Below are positions 40,188 through 51,934 of a stretch of 64,000 bases of DNA, in pieces. The stretch's first letter is position 1; every line of letters begins with the position of its first letter. The position numbers and the translations under genes were made by a program. Origin of the DNA: Pseudozyma flocculosa PF-1 (taxonomy: Eukaryota > Basidiomycota > Ustilaginomycetes > Ustilaginales > Ustilaginaceae); NCBI RefSeq assembly GCF_000417875.1, contig NW_006920875.1, forward strand, positions 288,538 through 352,537, read 5' to 3'. The notes beneath the pieces are model-generated. The model was not told where the DNA came from and made no database searches. It worked only from the letters and a program-made list of their open reading frames with translations.

Positions 40188-43059
40188 TTAGAAGTTGGAC
40201 GAGTAATGAGTCGAAGGCTTGGGCGAGGCGCAACGGTCGCCGCCGCCGCCGTGGTCGTCGAGCGGGTGGTCGTAGAGCGGATAGTCGTGGTCGAGGTGAG
40301 GTCCCTGATTGGTAGCAGCCGTCGTGGTGCTGTTGGCAAGCGAAGGGGGTGCGTGCAGGCTCCACGGCGTCTCGGGTGCCAGGGCGTGCGAATCTGCTCC
40401 CAGATCCGCGGGGATAGTGGTGCTACGTTCCTCGTCGCTGTACGACGAAACGCAACGCAGCGACTGTTCCAACGGCGACTGTGAGTGGTCGTCGTGGTCG
40501 AGGTGATGATGATGGTGTTGGTAGTGGTGCGTCTGGCGTAGATGGGTCTCGCGCTCCGGTCGATTGTTGGCGAACATTTTGGCCTCGCCGACGCGGCGTG
40601 TGGCGGCGCGCGGAGAGAGCGGGATGTGGTCGGCTCGCTCCTCGTCTTTCGACGACGTCGTCGTCGACACCTCGTACTTCCATCCAGCCGCCGCCATGGC
40701 ACGTGCCGTCACTATGGCGGTCGAAGAGGTCCGCTTGTCCCCCGCCCGTCCCTTTATGTCGTCGCCGACGCTGATAGCGAAAAAGGGTGGGGTTTGCAAA
40801 GAGGCCTTGCGGTCCGAGACGCCTTGCTCCAACTCGGCCCTGATCGAGGGTCGGTAGAGGAGATTTGCCACGACGAACAGCGCTGAGAGCATCGCATCGA
40901 AGACCGGGGAAGTTAGGAAGCGGATCGGTCAGTTGGGCCCGCGTCAATAGGCAGAGGTCGTGGGAGGTCATAAGTCATATTGGGGTCAACCTACCGTGCA
41001 GAGGGTGCTGAGCAATTAGTACGGTAAGGAACCAGCCCGTCGATCCCATCTGGTGCGTGAGCAGCACAGCCACGCCCGATGCGATGAGGAAGACGTTGGA
41101 CTCTGCTCTCCGCGTCGGGGGAAAGCCAACCCGACCGACGAGTGAGTCTTTCGTTTGGCGCCGGAGAGGATGAGGCGCGCTCGGCTGCGGCTCCATCTTG
41201 ACTGGCGAGCAGCTAGTGCTTGTGAAAAGACTCACGGATGGCGAGGATGCCAAGCTTGTACATGACGGCGTTGGCAGCTGCGAGAGAACTGTGGCGGCGC
41301 AGCTGGTGCAGCTTGTACAGCAGCGTCACGGAGAAGAAGACCTCGTTGCTGATGATCATCTGCGGGCACCAGGAGAGATAGGGAAACGTCGCGATGGAAG
41401 GGTATTCCGGTCCGCGAGGGTCAGCACGGGATGGGGACTTCGAGCAAAGGCTGCACGGCAAGGGACTTAAAACTCACCGCAACGTATCCGACCACCGTGT
41501 CTGCGACCCGGGTCGATGACGAAGCCCACAGTCAGTCTCGACTGAGCCTCGGCCAGCTTCGATGGAGGTCCCAAATCAAGCCGCTTACAGTCGTTGATTT
41601 CCCTCATTACCGTGCCTGAGCGCCGGTGCAGAAGAAGCGCAGAGGAGGCGAAAGAATGCATCGAGAGGAACGAGGAACAGCGAGCCGTCATCAGCCTTCC
41701 GCGTCGCGTCGCATCCCTGACCTGGACGCGGACCACTCACTCCGGAGGATTACTACGTAGTCGAGTGTCTGGATGTAAATGCTGACCGGCAGCAGACCAA
41801 ACAGCACCTGCACGCCAACAAGAAAGGCTCCAATAGCGAGGAAGAGCTTCTTGCCTTGCGTGAAGAACATGCTGGTCCGCGCGAGGAAGTACAGTTGACC
41901 CAGGGCCATCGGAAAGGCTGACAAGGCAACAAGGTGGGTCAGGGTGGAAAGCAGGGCATTTTTGGGATGTGTCGGTCAACATGCAAGCCTGGATTGTGGT
42001 GGCCACGAGACCGTCCTTCCGGCTCTTGTAACCGACCGGGGCGGGAAGGCTGCGACGGCTACTCACTCACGAGAACGGTAACGGTCGCGACCTGCCAGCC
42101 GATCGAGGTCATTGGCCAGCCGGTCTGAGAGACAGGAACCAAGAAGAGGCGCGCACCAAGTCAGTTGACAGTGCGTCAAGCAGCTACCTCCCCTACAAAC
42201 AGAGCACCAACACGTCGCCTACTTACTGGTCCCAGCGCTTCCCCGAGGATCCGCGTGTAGAAGTTTTCGATAAGGAAGATCGAGCTGATAACGCTGCCGT
42301 GGCGCAGGGAGGGACGAGCACATCGAGAGAAAGTGCAGCCAAGGCGTGCGAGATGCCTCGCATCAGATGCCATGGTCCGGCGCGCGAGACACGCCGTGAG
42401 GCACAGCCTCGGGCTCGCACTCACTAAACAACGACAGCGAAGGCCACACCGGCTTGAAGGAACCACCTGTCTCCGTTCTTGCCGCTAAAGCTGCCGGGTC
42501 CAGAGAACGACAGATAGCGTCGATGTACATCAGGTCTGGGCGTGCTGAGGGCAACGTACATGGACAGAGGGCCGAGAGACGACGTCGGTCGTTATCGTCG
42601 TGAAGGTACACACTGGAAGAAATAGACGCCGCTCGCCGCCAACAGTGCGCCGGTCAGGGCGGGATTGACAATGGCTGAGCACGGTGTATGAGGAACGAGC
42701 ACGCAGAGCTCAAGCGGGTCAGAGACTTGATATGCCACCTGTTGGTGCGCGCCAGATCCGTCCCCTTCCACTCACCGTTGATCAGATGGGGCCCTAGGCG
42801 GGGAAGCACGGAAACGGGCCGACAGGCGGAAGACGGTCGAGATCGGTCAGGTCCCTTCGCCACGGCCAACGTGGCGTCTTGGCACTCTCTGCTCACCGAG
42901 GTCGAACTTGGGCTTAACGTCCGGCATGTGGTTAACGGCGACATAGGTGCAAGGGATGCCATCGTCGTTGATCAGGATGTTGGTCAGCTGCTTCCGGAGC
43001 AGTTCCGAGCTCACTGCATCGAGCGCAGCGACCAGGGTCGCACGCGCTGCCGGGTCCAT
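40188..43059 (-). CDS. Seven-transmembrane protein, tandem copy B (12 exons)
   Basis: Paralogue of copy A, 528 aa. Exons: 43059-42897, 42793-42776, 42674-42614, 42490-42425, 42293-42227, 42124-42067, 41917-41741, 41615-41589, 41500-41478, 41359-41236, 41102-40995 and 40882-40188. Landmarks shared with A are NILINDDGIP, GPHLING, HFSGKNGDRWFLQ, MALGQLYFLART, KLFLAIGAFLVGVQV, MYKLGILAI, STGWFLTVLIAQHPLHG, YRPSIRAELEQG, SSYSDEERST and the identical C-terminus SPKPSTHYSSNF. The tail again holds a His cluster (HHYQHHHHHLDHDD). The first exon is 163 nt as in A. Promoter and 3' flank are also similar to A, so A and B are the younger pair. Function is unknown. Every junction is in phase and uses GT-AG. 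Confidence 0.85.
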
Positions 43060-44559
43060 TTCCGCAGCGGGCGGAGGTCGGGTATGGGAAGAGGAGAGGC
43101 CGAGAGGCGTGGGATGAAGGGAAGCTGGCGGAGAGAAGCGCGGGTGAGATCCAAGCTGGTATAGCCGAAGCAGCGGGGACGCCGCTGCCTTGCGAGAGTG
43201 CGTTCTGATGACTTCCTCGAGGCACGCGGGAGGAGGGGAGAGGACTCGTGAGAAGAAGGGAAGGGTGGCAGAGGCTCTGCTGGATATGTGAGGGATCTTT
43301 ATGCTGTCAAAGGGACCGAAAGCGGACTCGGTCCATTCGGTGGCCGCTCAAGTAGATGTGGCCAGCCGCTCGGCGGCAAGTCGACCATCTATGGCGCCGT
43401 AGCCTCTGCCAGCGCCTACTGTGACCCTCGAGCTTGAGGCTGAACGCGCCGCTTTGGCAACCAGACCAGGGTTGGCCTTGGACCACGCGGTTGGCTTTGA
43501 CCTTGGCAGAGCTGCGGGGCGATGGCGTGTGCGCAAGCATAAGCTTCGTTCCACCCCGTTTGAAAGTCGAGCTTGTTGAGGCAGGAACAGCGTCGCCCAG
43601 CCGCGCCTGGCTTGGTCTGCCCTCGTTCCTTGATGCGGGGTCCGGTGTTAGGCTGCGACGTGTATGGCTGCGGCGTGGGAGTAGACGAGCCAGCACCCAA
43701 AGCTCGAGCCTCGCCGTCACATCACATGCTGTGCCCTCTCGCGGTCCGTCGGGCTCTGACGAAGCCGTCGTTCGTGGGAAGCCCAGGGGCCCGGGCGCGC
43801 GTCTCGTTTGCTATCCGTCTTACTGTGGTTCCTGCCGTGAGCTGGTTGAGCGATAGAGGTCCACACAAACCTCGTCGGTGAGCAGAGCACCGATCGAGGA
43901 CATATGTAAAGCGAAGTCCGCGCGGTTGAGCTGGCCTTCTTCCACCGCTCGGTGGACAAAGGGCGAAACAAGACCAGCCGGCAACCTCGGCCATGTTGCA
44001 AGGATAAACATTTGTCTGTCGCGAAGGGCCCGAGCTCGCCGTGCTGCGGCGTGCAGTGCAGTTGTAGAGCAGACAGGGACGGTTGACTGTAGTACTCGTC
44101 GATTCGATGATGGTGGTAGGAAAGAGAACAGGAGACGTGGACAAGTCTAATTTTACACGCGAGCCCGCGTGCGTGCGCGTGGGCCGCACAGCAGCAAGGT
44201 GGCTCATTGAACGATGCGCCGACCGTGAGGGGGCTGCTGTGCCTGACCTCGTCGTATGTACCACGCCTTGGACGTTACGACAACTCCGTCTAAGGACGAG
44301 GCCGCCCATGAACCACCTCGAACGCCGCATCTTTTTTTCACGCAGCATGCTCTGAGCGTTCCTGGAGAGAACGAATGTATTGTGCCTTCGAGTGGCGCGC
44401 AGAGACACCTATGCTGGGATGTAAAGACTCAGAGTATGCGAAATGGGTGGGTCCGCGCGTGAGAGGGAGTGATGCAGCAGAGGACGAGGACGACAGGAGC
44501 AGCAGGTGACAAGGACGATCGGGGATACGCTGGGGCTCGTCGGGGCATCTTGCTCCTGC
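43060..44559. other. Intergenic between 7-TM copies B and C
   Basis: 1.5 kb. The part next to copy B (to about 43440) is the duplicated promoter segment shared with copy A. The rest shows only short irregular frames. No further exon of the family was found, so no partial fourth copy is visible. Confidence 0.5.
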
Positions 44560-47287
44560 CTACATCGGCTGACCTTTCCGTTCTGACGGGACCGCGGCGT
44601 GCTGGAGGGGCGGGACGAGGGAAAAGACCGGGACCTCGCCGCCCTCGTGAGCGTCGTCGGTCCAGGGCGACGAGGTGTACGGCGCGTAATCGCTCGTCGC
44701 CGACTTGAGCAGCTGGTCCTGCTTCTCGATGTCGGACGTGTGCGTCTGGGGCGTACCGTGCTCGTACTTGATCTCGGGCAGCCCCGCGCCCACGTCGCGC
44801 GACGGCGCCAGGTTTTGCATCTGCAGGTCGAGGCGGTTCGGAGGCGTCATGTTGAGCGAAAAGGGCTGGTCGTCGTCCTCGCACTGCGTCCACGGCCTCG
44901 CTGCGTGCACGCCGTTCGAAGGCACGCCCTGGTGGACGCCGTCGCTCGCAGAGAAGCCTCCCGAAAAGGGGCGGGGCTGCAACGTGCCCTTCGAACCCTT
45001 GGACTGCGCAGTCGATTGCGCAAGCTCAGTCACCATCGAGCGGCGGTAGATGAGATTGATCAGGACAAAGAAGGCTGCGAGGCGCGACGCGTTGTTTGTG
45101 AAAGAGGTCCAGATCAGCGAGCTGTGGTGCGAAGATCCAGCCCTCCCCGGCTGCGGAGAAAGGCGGACCGGGAACGACGACTCACTGTGCAGAGGATGCT
45201 GGCAGAACAGCACGGGGAGGTACCAGCCCGTCGATCCGACGCTGTGTGCAACGAGGACGATGACGGCAGACATGACCAACGCCAGGTTCGACTCTGGTTT
45301 GGCAAGGAGACAGAGGGCCGAGAGGTAGCGAGGATCCTTAGTCAGGTCGACTGCCACCCGACGGGCACTGGGAAGCCAACACCGAGAGGAGGAATCTGGG
45401 CGGGACATGCCACTCACGGACCGCAAGCATGCCAAGCTTGTACATGACCGAGTTGACCGCGGCAAGAGAGCTGTTGGCCCGAAGCTCAAACAGCTTGTAG
45501 CACAGGGCGGCCGACAAGCCCACTTCGTTGATGATGAGCATCTAAATCGAGCCACGTGGCGGGGCAGGGTCAAGAAGTGTGAGGGCATCGATCGATGAAG
45601 TCAGCGGGCTATGCGGCTTTCTTTGCCTGCGTATCGTCCAGAAGAAGCCCTGAGCTCACCGAGACGTATCCCTTTAGGGTGGCTGCAGTTGATCATGGCG
45701 GAGAGTGGGCAGCGTGAATCGTGACGGGGACATATAGGAGGTCAGCCAATGGATCGACCGGGCACGAGATCGACACGAGCAGGTGAGGTCGACGTACAAT
45801 TGACGATGTTGGCAAACCCGGGTGCTGGTTGCGAACACAATGAGGTTGGCGGGACGGCAAGCGACGAGGACGGTCAGCTCGTCCAGCTCGAGCGCGTCGC
45901 GTCCTCGGCAAAGGGGTAGCAGTCACAAGACTCACTGAGCAGGATGCGGAACCAATCGAGCGTCTGCGAGTAGACGATGAGCCCCAAGACTCCCAGAAGC
46001 GCCTGAGTGAAGATCATGAGCGAGCCGACGACCAGGAAGACGAGACGGCCCCGGCTGAAGAACTTGGCCGTCCTGGCGAGAAAGTAGAGCTGTCCCAGCA
46101 TCACGGGGATGACTGAAGGGTTGGTCGCGTGGCCGAAAAGGGACAGTCGCTCTGCGTCAGCTCGAGGCATCGGAGGAGAGCAGGCACGAAGCGCGTGCCC
46201 AGCACTGCGGGACCACACCCACCTTCCAGGCTCGTTGCTGTCGGCACTTGCCATCCTATCGACCGCATGTCCCAGCCGTCCTGTTTGCAACCCACCGGGG
46301 CGAGACGTTCCAGTTGTGAAGGCAATCGTCAGCACGGCGGGATGGGAAAGCCCATGTGGCCAAGGGGATGTCCCGAGCAAAGGGCATCGCCCACCAGGGT
46401 ACCGCACTCACCGGTTCGAGCATTGTCAAGAAGATCCGGCGGTAAAAGTTGAACATCAGAGCCATGGCATTGAAGACGCTGCCAGATGAACCGAGCAACG
46501 GAAAGGGATCGTGCAGCGGGAGGGGATCGCGGCGAACATAAGCTTTGGCTTCGTGCACCTCGGACTCCCGAGATTGACCGTGACCGCGACGGCGACAGCT
46601 TCATATGAGCGACTCACTAGATGACGAGCGACACCGCCACTCCGAGCTGGAGGAACCATCGGTCGCCTTTCCTGCCGCAAAAGCTGCACGGGGGAAACAT
46701 CGCAGGCGTGCACGCATGCTCGCATCAGCTCGACCGATTCTTGACAACGCTCCGAAATGAAAGCCCGGGGCGGCGGAGAGACTCACTAGAAGAAGTAAAC
46801 GCCACCCAATGATAGGACGGCTCCGACCATGCCTGCATACACGATGGCTATGGGAGGCGTGAATGGTTCCGGGCGCACAGGAATGCGAGCAGAATTTAGC
46901 GTCTTCGACAACAACATGCATGCTCCTCGATTGCAAATGTTGGAACTCACCAGCAATGAGTTGGGGCCCTGTTTAGCACATCATCGCGAGGGTGACAACA
47001 AGCGTCAGGCGGCGAAAGGCATACTGTCAAATCAGCAAGCCGCGCTCTGCGAGAGGGCAAAGCCTCTACAGTCCTGGCCTGGCTTACTCACCGTAGACGA
47101 GGATCGGGTCGACGGGGTTGTTCTTGACCAGAACGAAGGCCCTCGGAATGCCGTCGTTGTTCAAGAGGATGTTGGACATCTGGCGGCCGAGGACCGTCGA
47201 GTTGTCGCCGATGAGAGCGGCGGCAGCGGCTGCCTCCATCGACTCGGAGCTCAGCCCCTCCGCCAAGGAGGACGCGTGAATGTGCAT
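44560..47287 (-). CDS. Seven-transmembrane protein, tandem copy C (12 exons, diverged)
   Basis: Exons: 47287-47092, 46968-46951, 46847-46787, 46683-46618, 46478-46412, 46280-46223, 46112-45936, 45824-45798, 45682-45660, 45541-45418, 45293-45186 and 45074-44560; 479 aa. Exons 2-11 have exactly the lengths of A and B. Conserved landmarks are SNILLNNDGIP, GPQLIAG, GDRWFLQLGVAVSLVIY, MLGQLYFLARTAKFFSRG, YSQTLDW, NSSLAAVNSVMYKLGMLAV, STGWYLPVLFCQHPLH and NLIYRRSM. The tail is unlike A and B: shorter, with no His cluster and no SPKPSTHYSSNF end. It reads IEKQDQLLKSATSDYAPYTSSPW near its end. The first ATG could also be at 47239, which aligns better with copies A and B. The exon 6 end (SLEV) differs from A/B (ILMT). 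Function is unknown. Confidence 0.82.
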
Positions 47288-50200
47288 GCTGCGCCGGTGA
47301 GTGACGTGTGCAGGAGCACGTCGAGTGGTCGTAGAAGATGGTTCAGACGAACCAAGGGGACAGCGACAAAAGAGGTGGAGAAGGGACAAACGAGTGACGG
47401 GACGGGATCGGGCCGACTGTGCTTTGGGCGGGCGGGCGTGTGTTCTCTGTACGGTTGAGTGTGTGTGTTGTTGTCCGAATCGGAACGGGATGGGTCGGAT
47501 TGGGTCGGATCGGGTCAGGCCGAGTGGCGAGCGAGAGGACGACGAGGGAGCGGGATCGTGATGGGACCGATGAAGAGCGCTGGCGGGGTGGAGAGCTAAA
47601 TTGCTTTCGGGGAGTGAATGAGGGGGGCAAAGCTGCCAACCCGTCGGTGCGTGAGGCTCTGGTTATGTATGTATAGACGTGGTGTGGCAAGCCGCCGCCT
47701 CGGGGAGAAAGCAGTAACGGAAACGACTCGGGCCAGAGGCGGAGATTCAGAGAGACCAGACCGTTGGGCGCCCACCGTGCCTGGGAACGAGACTCTTACG
47801 CCATGTCTTAGGGCCGTGTTGGAGTCGAGTGCAGTGCACTTTCCGACGCCAAGGTCAGTGTGCACCGCTGGCGGTGGCTTTAGGCCCGGGATCATCGTGG
47901 TGACGGTTTTGCACGCCTTCTGGCCACCACCGCTGTCGCCCTTTCTGGTGCCTGCGCGACATACAATGAGGGCTAACGTTAGTCCAGCGCTGGCGTCCGA
48001 GAGGTGGGTTTCGAGGTTCAGGACCAGAACATCGTTGTCGGACCCACGAAGGCGCCGCGCTGTGGACGCCCACGTAGGGACTGTCCTGAAGTTAATGAAG
48101 TCCCCCAAGCAGCTGTTCGACGGGAGAATCGTCGGTGACAGGTGCTGCCCTGAGGAGGTGGCAACCCTCCAACGCTGCTGCCCCTGCTGGCTTCGAGGGC
48201 GGCCTTCGCCCGCCTGTAGGCGGTGCGTTTTCTCACGCTGCTGCGCTGTCGACGCGCGCTCTCTTTCCGAAAGCAGCAGATAGAGAGAGTACGTCCTTGT
48301 GTCAGAGCGGGGAGTCGCCAAGTCGCTGAGCGCCTGCTCCTCTTTGTATGGCATGCACAAGAAGGCAGAAGGGTACGTACGTGTAGGGCCCGCGAGTACA
48401 CACCAACGCCGGCAGCGGGTTCATGCGACATCGGCTTGCTCGCGGCGTAAACGACACAGCAGTGAGCAAGCAGCTGTGTCTAACGTCTACAGCCGGCCTG
48501 CTGTGTGTACGTCGTGCGTGTGCCTGTCGTGCTGGCGCCCGGGTGCAAAGGTCTCAGGCGTTGCGAACTCTCTGGCGCATGCACGCAAAACGTGGATGCA
48601 GGACGGAGCTGAGCTGAATCCGAGCGCTGTGAGTCCTTTGCACGGCTCCCCAGCCCGCCTGCCCTCTTTCTCTCTCTTGCTCGGTCGCACGCGTCCGCCT
48701 TCCCGCGCGCGCGCCCGCCTACAGAGCGTGCAACGTAACCTGCCGGCGTGCCTACCTGTTGTACGTTCTGAACTCTTGAGTTGCGAATCAAAAGCCCAGC
48801 TAGGGTCTAGGCAGGCTGTGCGATATGATGCTTCTACGGTCCTGGTGGCAGCTGCTCACCGGTCTCCGTATCCGTCCCACGCGTCTTCGCCCCCCTTCGC
48901 CTTCCAGACTGTACCGAAGGAAGACGAGATATGGACGCAGGCGCAGGAAGCAGGCACAGGGCCCGTCGGGCAACGGCGTCGCCGCACGCTAGGGCCAGGC
49001 GTCTCTGACTTTGCCACGGCCGTATGGATACACATCTGGTGTAGGCGTGAGCGTGGAGCGCTGTCGGTCCGCGGGGCTGCCTTCGGCCCGTGTCGATGGT
49101 CGCAGGGCGTCGGTATGGGATGATTCGTGGGCCGATCGAGATTTTGCAGGGATCGCATGTCAGACGTCTTGTCCACACGCCTGGGAATGTAGGCAAACGT
49201 ACATACACGTATGGCAGCGCCTGGCCGGCCAGGCCATCGAGGTGGTTTCAGGTCCGCTCTCTGGCGACCTAGCTTTTGCGCCTTTTTCTTCACGCTCTCT
49301 TGCTTGCGCTCCGCTCCTACGTGTCCACTCCGATAGGATTTCGAGTTGCGACCGGACTCTGGCCGTCGCTTCGCAGTCGAACGGCCGAAGCGTCGGTCGA
49401 GCTTCTCCCTCTCTCCCTTCCCGCAGACAGGACTGCCTTGTTGCGAGCCGTCCGTCAGCGATCCGCGTCAGTCAGCCGCAGTCGAAGCGACGACCACGAC
49501 TTTGGACGCTTCCTGCCAGGGACGGCCGTGTGCGTAGATTGGCAGCTGCAGCCTGGCTGTGTACATCTGGCCACGCAGGCTGTCGCACAATAGGTCGGGT
49601 ACGTACTGGCAAAGCGAGATTGTGATCCACAGCCGAGGCAATCGGTGATTCTGCCGAGCACCGAGTCGGGAAGACGCAGCCGGCCACCGTCGCGTGAAGC
49701 GGGCAAGGTTCGGGTCCTTCTACGGCCGCGCGACATGTCGGTCCGAAAAGGGAAGGTCGGGTCTGTTGAGAAAAGGAGGTAAGCCCGGTGATGCACCGGT
49801 CAATCAGGTTCGGGGGCCTCGACGCCACCAAGATGCGGGGAATAGAATCAGTCGTATGTGCATACATGCACATACACAGCAACTGCTTGTGGGTCAGCCG
49901 CTGCTTGCTCCTGAGGCCGAGGCTGCCTGCTTCCTTGTGCTCGTGATCCATCTGCAGCGGAGCTTCGGCGCGGATATTCGTCATGCCGGCGAGTACTCGG
50001 GTTGGCACAGAACAGGTCCCTCCGTGGGGATCCGCAGCAGTAAGTAGTCAACAGGACGAGCAATGACCGAGCTGCGGGAGTGGTCGTGGCGATGGGAATC
50101 TCTACCTCACATGCGTATGCGCTCGCTGTGGCAGGCTTGTGGCTTCGCGCGCGCCGTCGTTTGCCCAAACCCCACTCGACAGGCTGACATCCTCTGGCGG

Positions 50201-50329
50201 GGGGCTGTCGTCGTTCAACCTGGGCAAGGACGAATGGCGCTCTCGAGCACAATAGCAATGGATCGCTTGCTAATCTTGATGTGGCCCGCCAAAATGGCCT
50301 GTGGTGACGGCGCCGCCACCAAGGTGGGC

Positions 50330-50358
50330 GTGCGAGACGTGCGAGACGTGCGAGACGT
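50330..50358. repeat. Three direct copies of GTGCGAGAC
   Basis: Three tandem 9-bp units are followed by a partial fourth in the gene-poor region. Confidence 0.85.
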
Positions 50359-50803
50359 GCGTGGTGCACGGCCACAAACAAAAGGGGCTCCGTGGAGCAG
50401 GACGGGCGAACCTTCAGTCAGGTCATGCTTGTCAGAGGTCATACTACTAAATCGGATGGAGATGAAGTCTGCTCCCGTTTCAGTACCGAGAACGTGCTGC
50501 TCGGCGTGTTGCTGCGATTGCGGAGCGCTCTGCCGAACACAAGCAGGGAGAGATACGCTTGCAGCGGTGCAGCGGCCTTTCCATGACGCCTTCGGCTCCC
50601 ATTGCGCTGCCTCGAATATGACGGCAACAATACGTGCTTGTTGATGGATCCTACCGGACGCCTGTCAGGCCAGCAATCGCCGTCGCGACGGCGGGTACGT
50701 AGTGCGATCCATTTGGCCCGAGAATCGGGTAAGGTGGTCGTCGTCGACGACTGACTCGAACCTCGCAAAGACACCCGTCGTAACATTCAAATACAGTATG
50801 CAC

Positions 50804-50819
50804 ACGTACGTCCGTACGT
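50804..50819. repeat. Palindrome ACGTACG-TC-CGTACGT
   Basis: A perfect 7-bp inverted repeat with a 2-base spacer lies in a region with several TACGTA strings. Confidence 0.75.
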
Positions 50820-51549
50820 ACACGGCCCTCTACACGCACACACCTAGAGTGCTCGAAGTGGTCAGGGAAGCAAGCAAGGTGCAGGATGACCGACTCAACC
50901 CCTTCTATCAAACGATGACTGCGCGCGCCCCGGGTCGGCGCCGACCTGACGCGCCAATCACCCTACATAGTAGTAGCTCGGCTTGTCGTGGGATCCGTGC
51001 GTGAGCCGCGGTGCCCACAATATATCTCGGACACCCGGCTGTTGGGAAGCCGTCGCGAAGAAAGCAAGAGAAGATGCATGGGGCCTACGGACCAACACAG
51101 CTTGGCGAGATCGGATCGGTCCGAGACGGCGAGGGGTCCCGCTCAAGGCCGAAGCGGGGATGATCTGGTGGAGCCGAGTGGGGGCACATCGGCCGGCCTT
51201 CGCACCTCGGATCGGTTCCGATCCGGCCGGGTCTCGGACTTGCCTGGGCCACTCGGAGGCGGGTTGGGCGCCTTGGACCCTGGTTTGCAGGACCTCCAGC
51301 GGCGACCTGGCGGCGGTTGCCATGCCCACTTTGTTCGCTCGCACTTCGCCCTTCGCCGCCACACGCACGCCCATTCTCCGTTCATTCAGTCATCTCAGCC
51401 GCTCTCATCCTAGGCCTTCCCGCTGCCTCGACAACGGGCGCATCGACGCCAGCCTGGCATAGCCCAACGGCCATTCGTCTGCACAGCCAGAACGTCTTGA
51501 CCGGATTGCTAGGCGTGGGTCCCCGAGAGCGACGGCGCCGTGCCATGCC

Positions 51550-51883
51550 ATGAGCCTCGACAGGCCGCGCTGCGTCGGCGTTTCCGCCTCGCAAGTGGAT
51601 CATCGCGACTACGTCTCGCAGCTCGAGCGGCAAGCCCGATCCGCCTTTCAGACACTCAGCGGCAGCCGGCTGGGCCCAGTCGAGCGCCAGTCGGCCCTCA
51701 CAGAGGCCAAGATTGCCTTCCATGCGCTGCTCACCGCCGAAGAGGCAGTCGCGGTATCGATGCTGGCCTCGAGCACCGAGCTATTCGCCCACGTCGTCGA
51801 CCTCGGCCCGAACGACTCTCGTAGGCTGGCAGCGCAGTGCCTGTCCGACTGGTTCGCGACGCACGCTCTCCACCATGAGCAGC

Positions 51884-51934
<51 letters not shown>

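Larger units (their letters stand above)
47288..51549. other. Gene-poor stretch upstream of copy C and of the HEAT-repeat gene
   Basis: About 4.3 kb with no supported gene on either strand. Frames of up to 270 codons exist but have irregular codon use, no motif and no splice support. There are several TACGTA-type palindromes (48373-48383, 49598-49606, 50804-50819), a 9-bp direct repeat (50330-50358) and a TATA-like CATACATAAC on the minus strand near 47662-47675, about 380 bp before the copy C start. It may be an old decayed insertion or a regulatory region. Confidence 0.45.

Noticed and set aside
34261..47287. Possibility that the three tandem genes are pheromone receptors or a mating locus
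   Set aside because: The seven-helix count fits, but I see no STE3-type landmarks, no pheromone precursor with a CaaX end nearby and no homeodomain pair.
48299..49123. 274-codon plus-strand frame in the gene-poor stretch
   Set aside because: Cys/Arg/Ser-rich translation without domain or conserved pattern. Third positions are not GC-biased as in real genes here.
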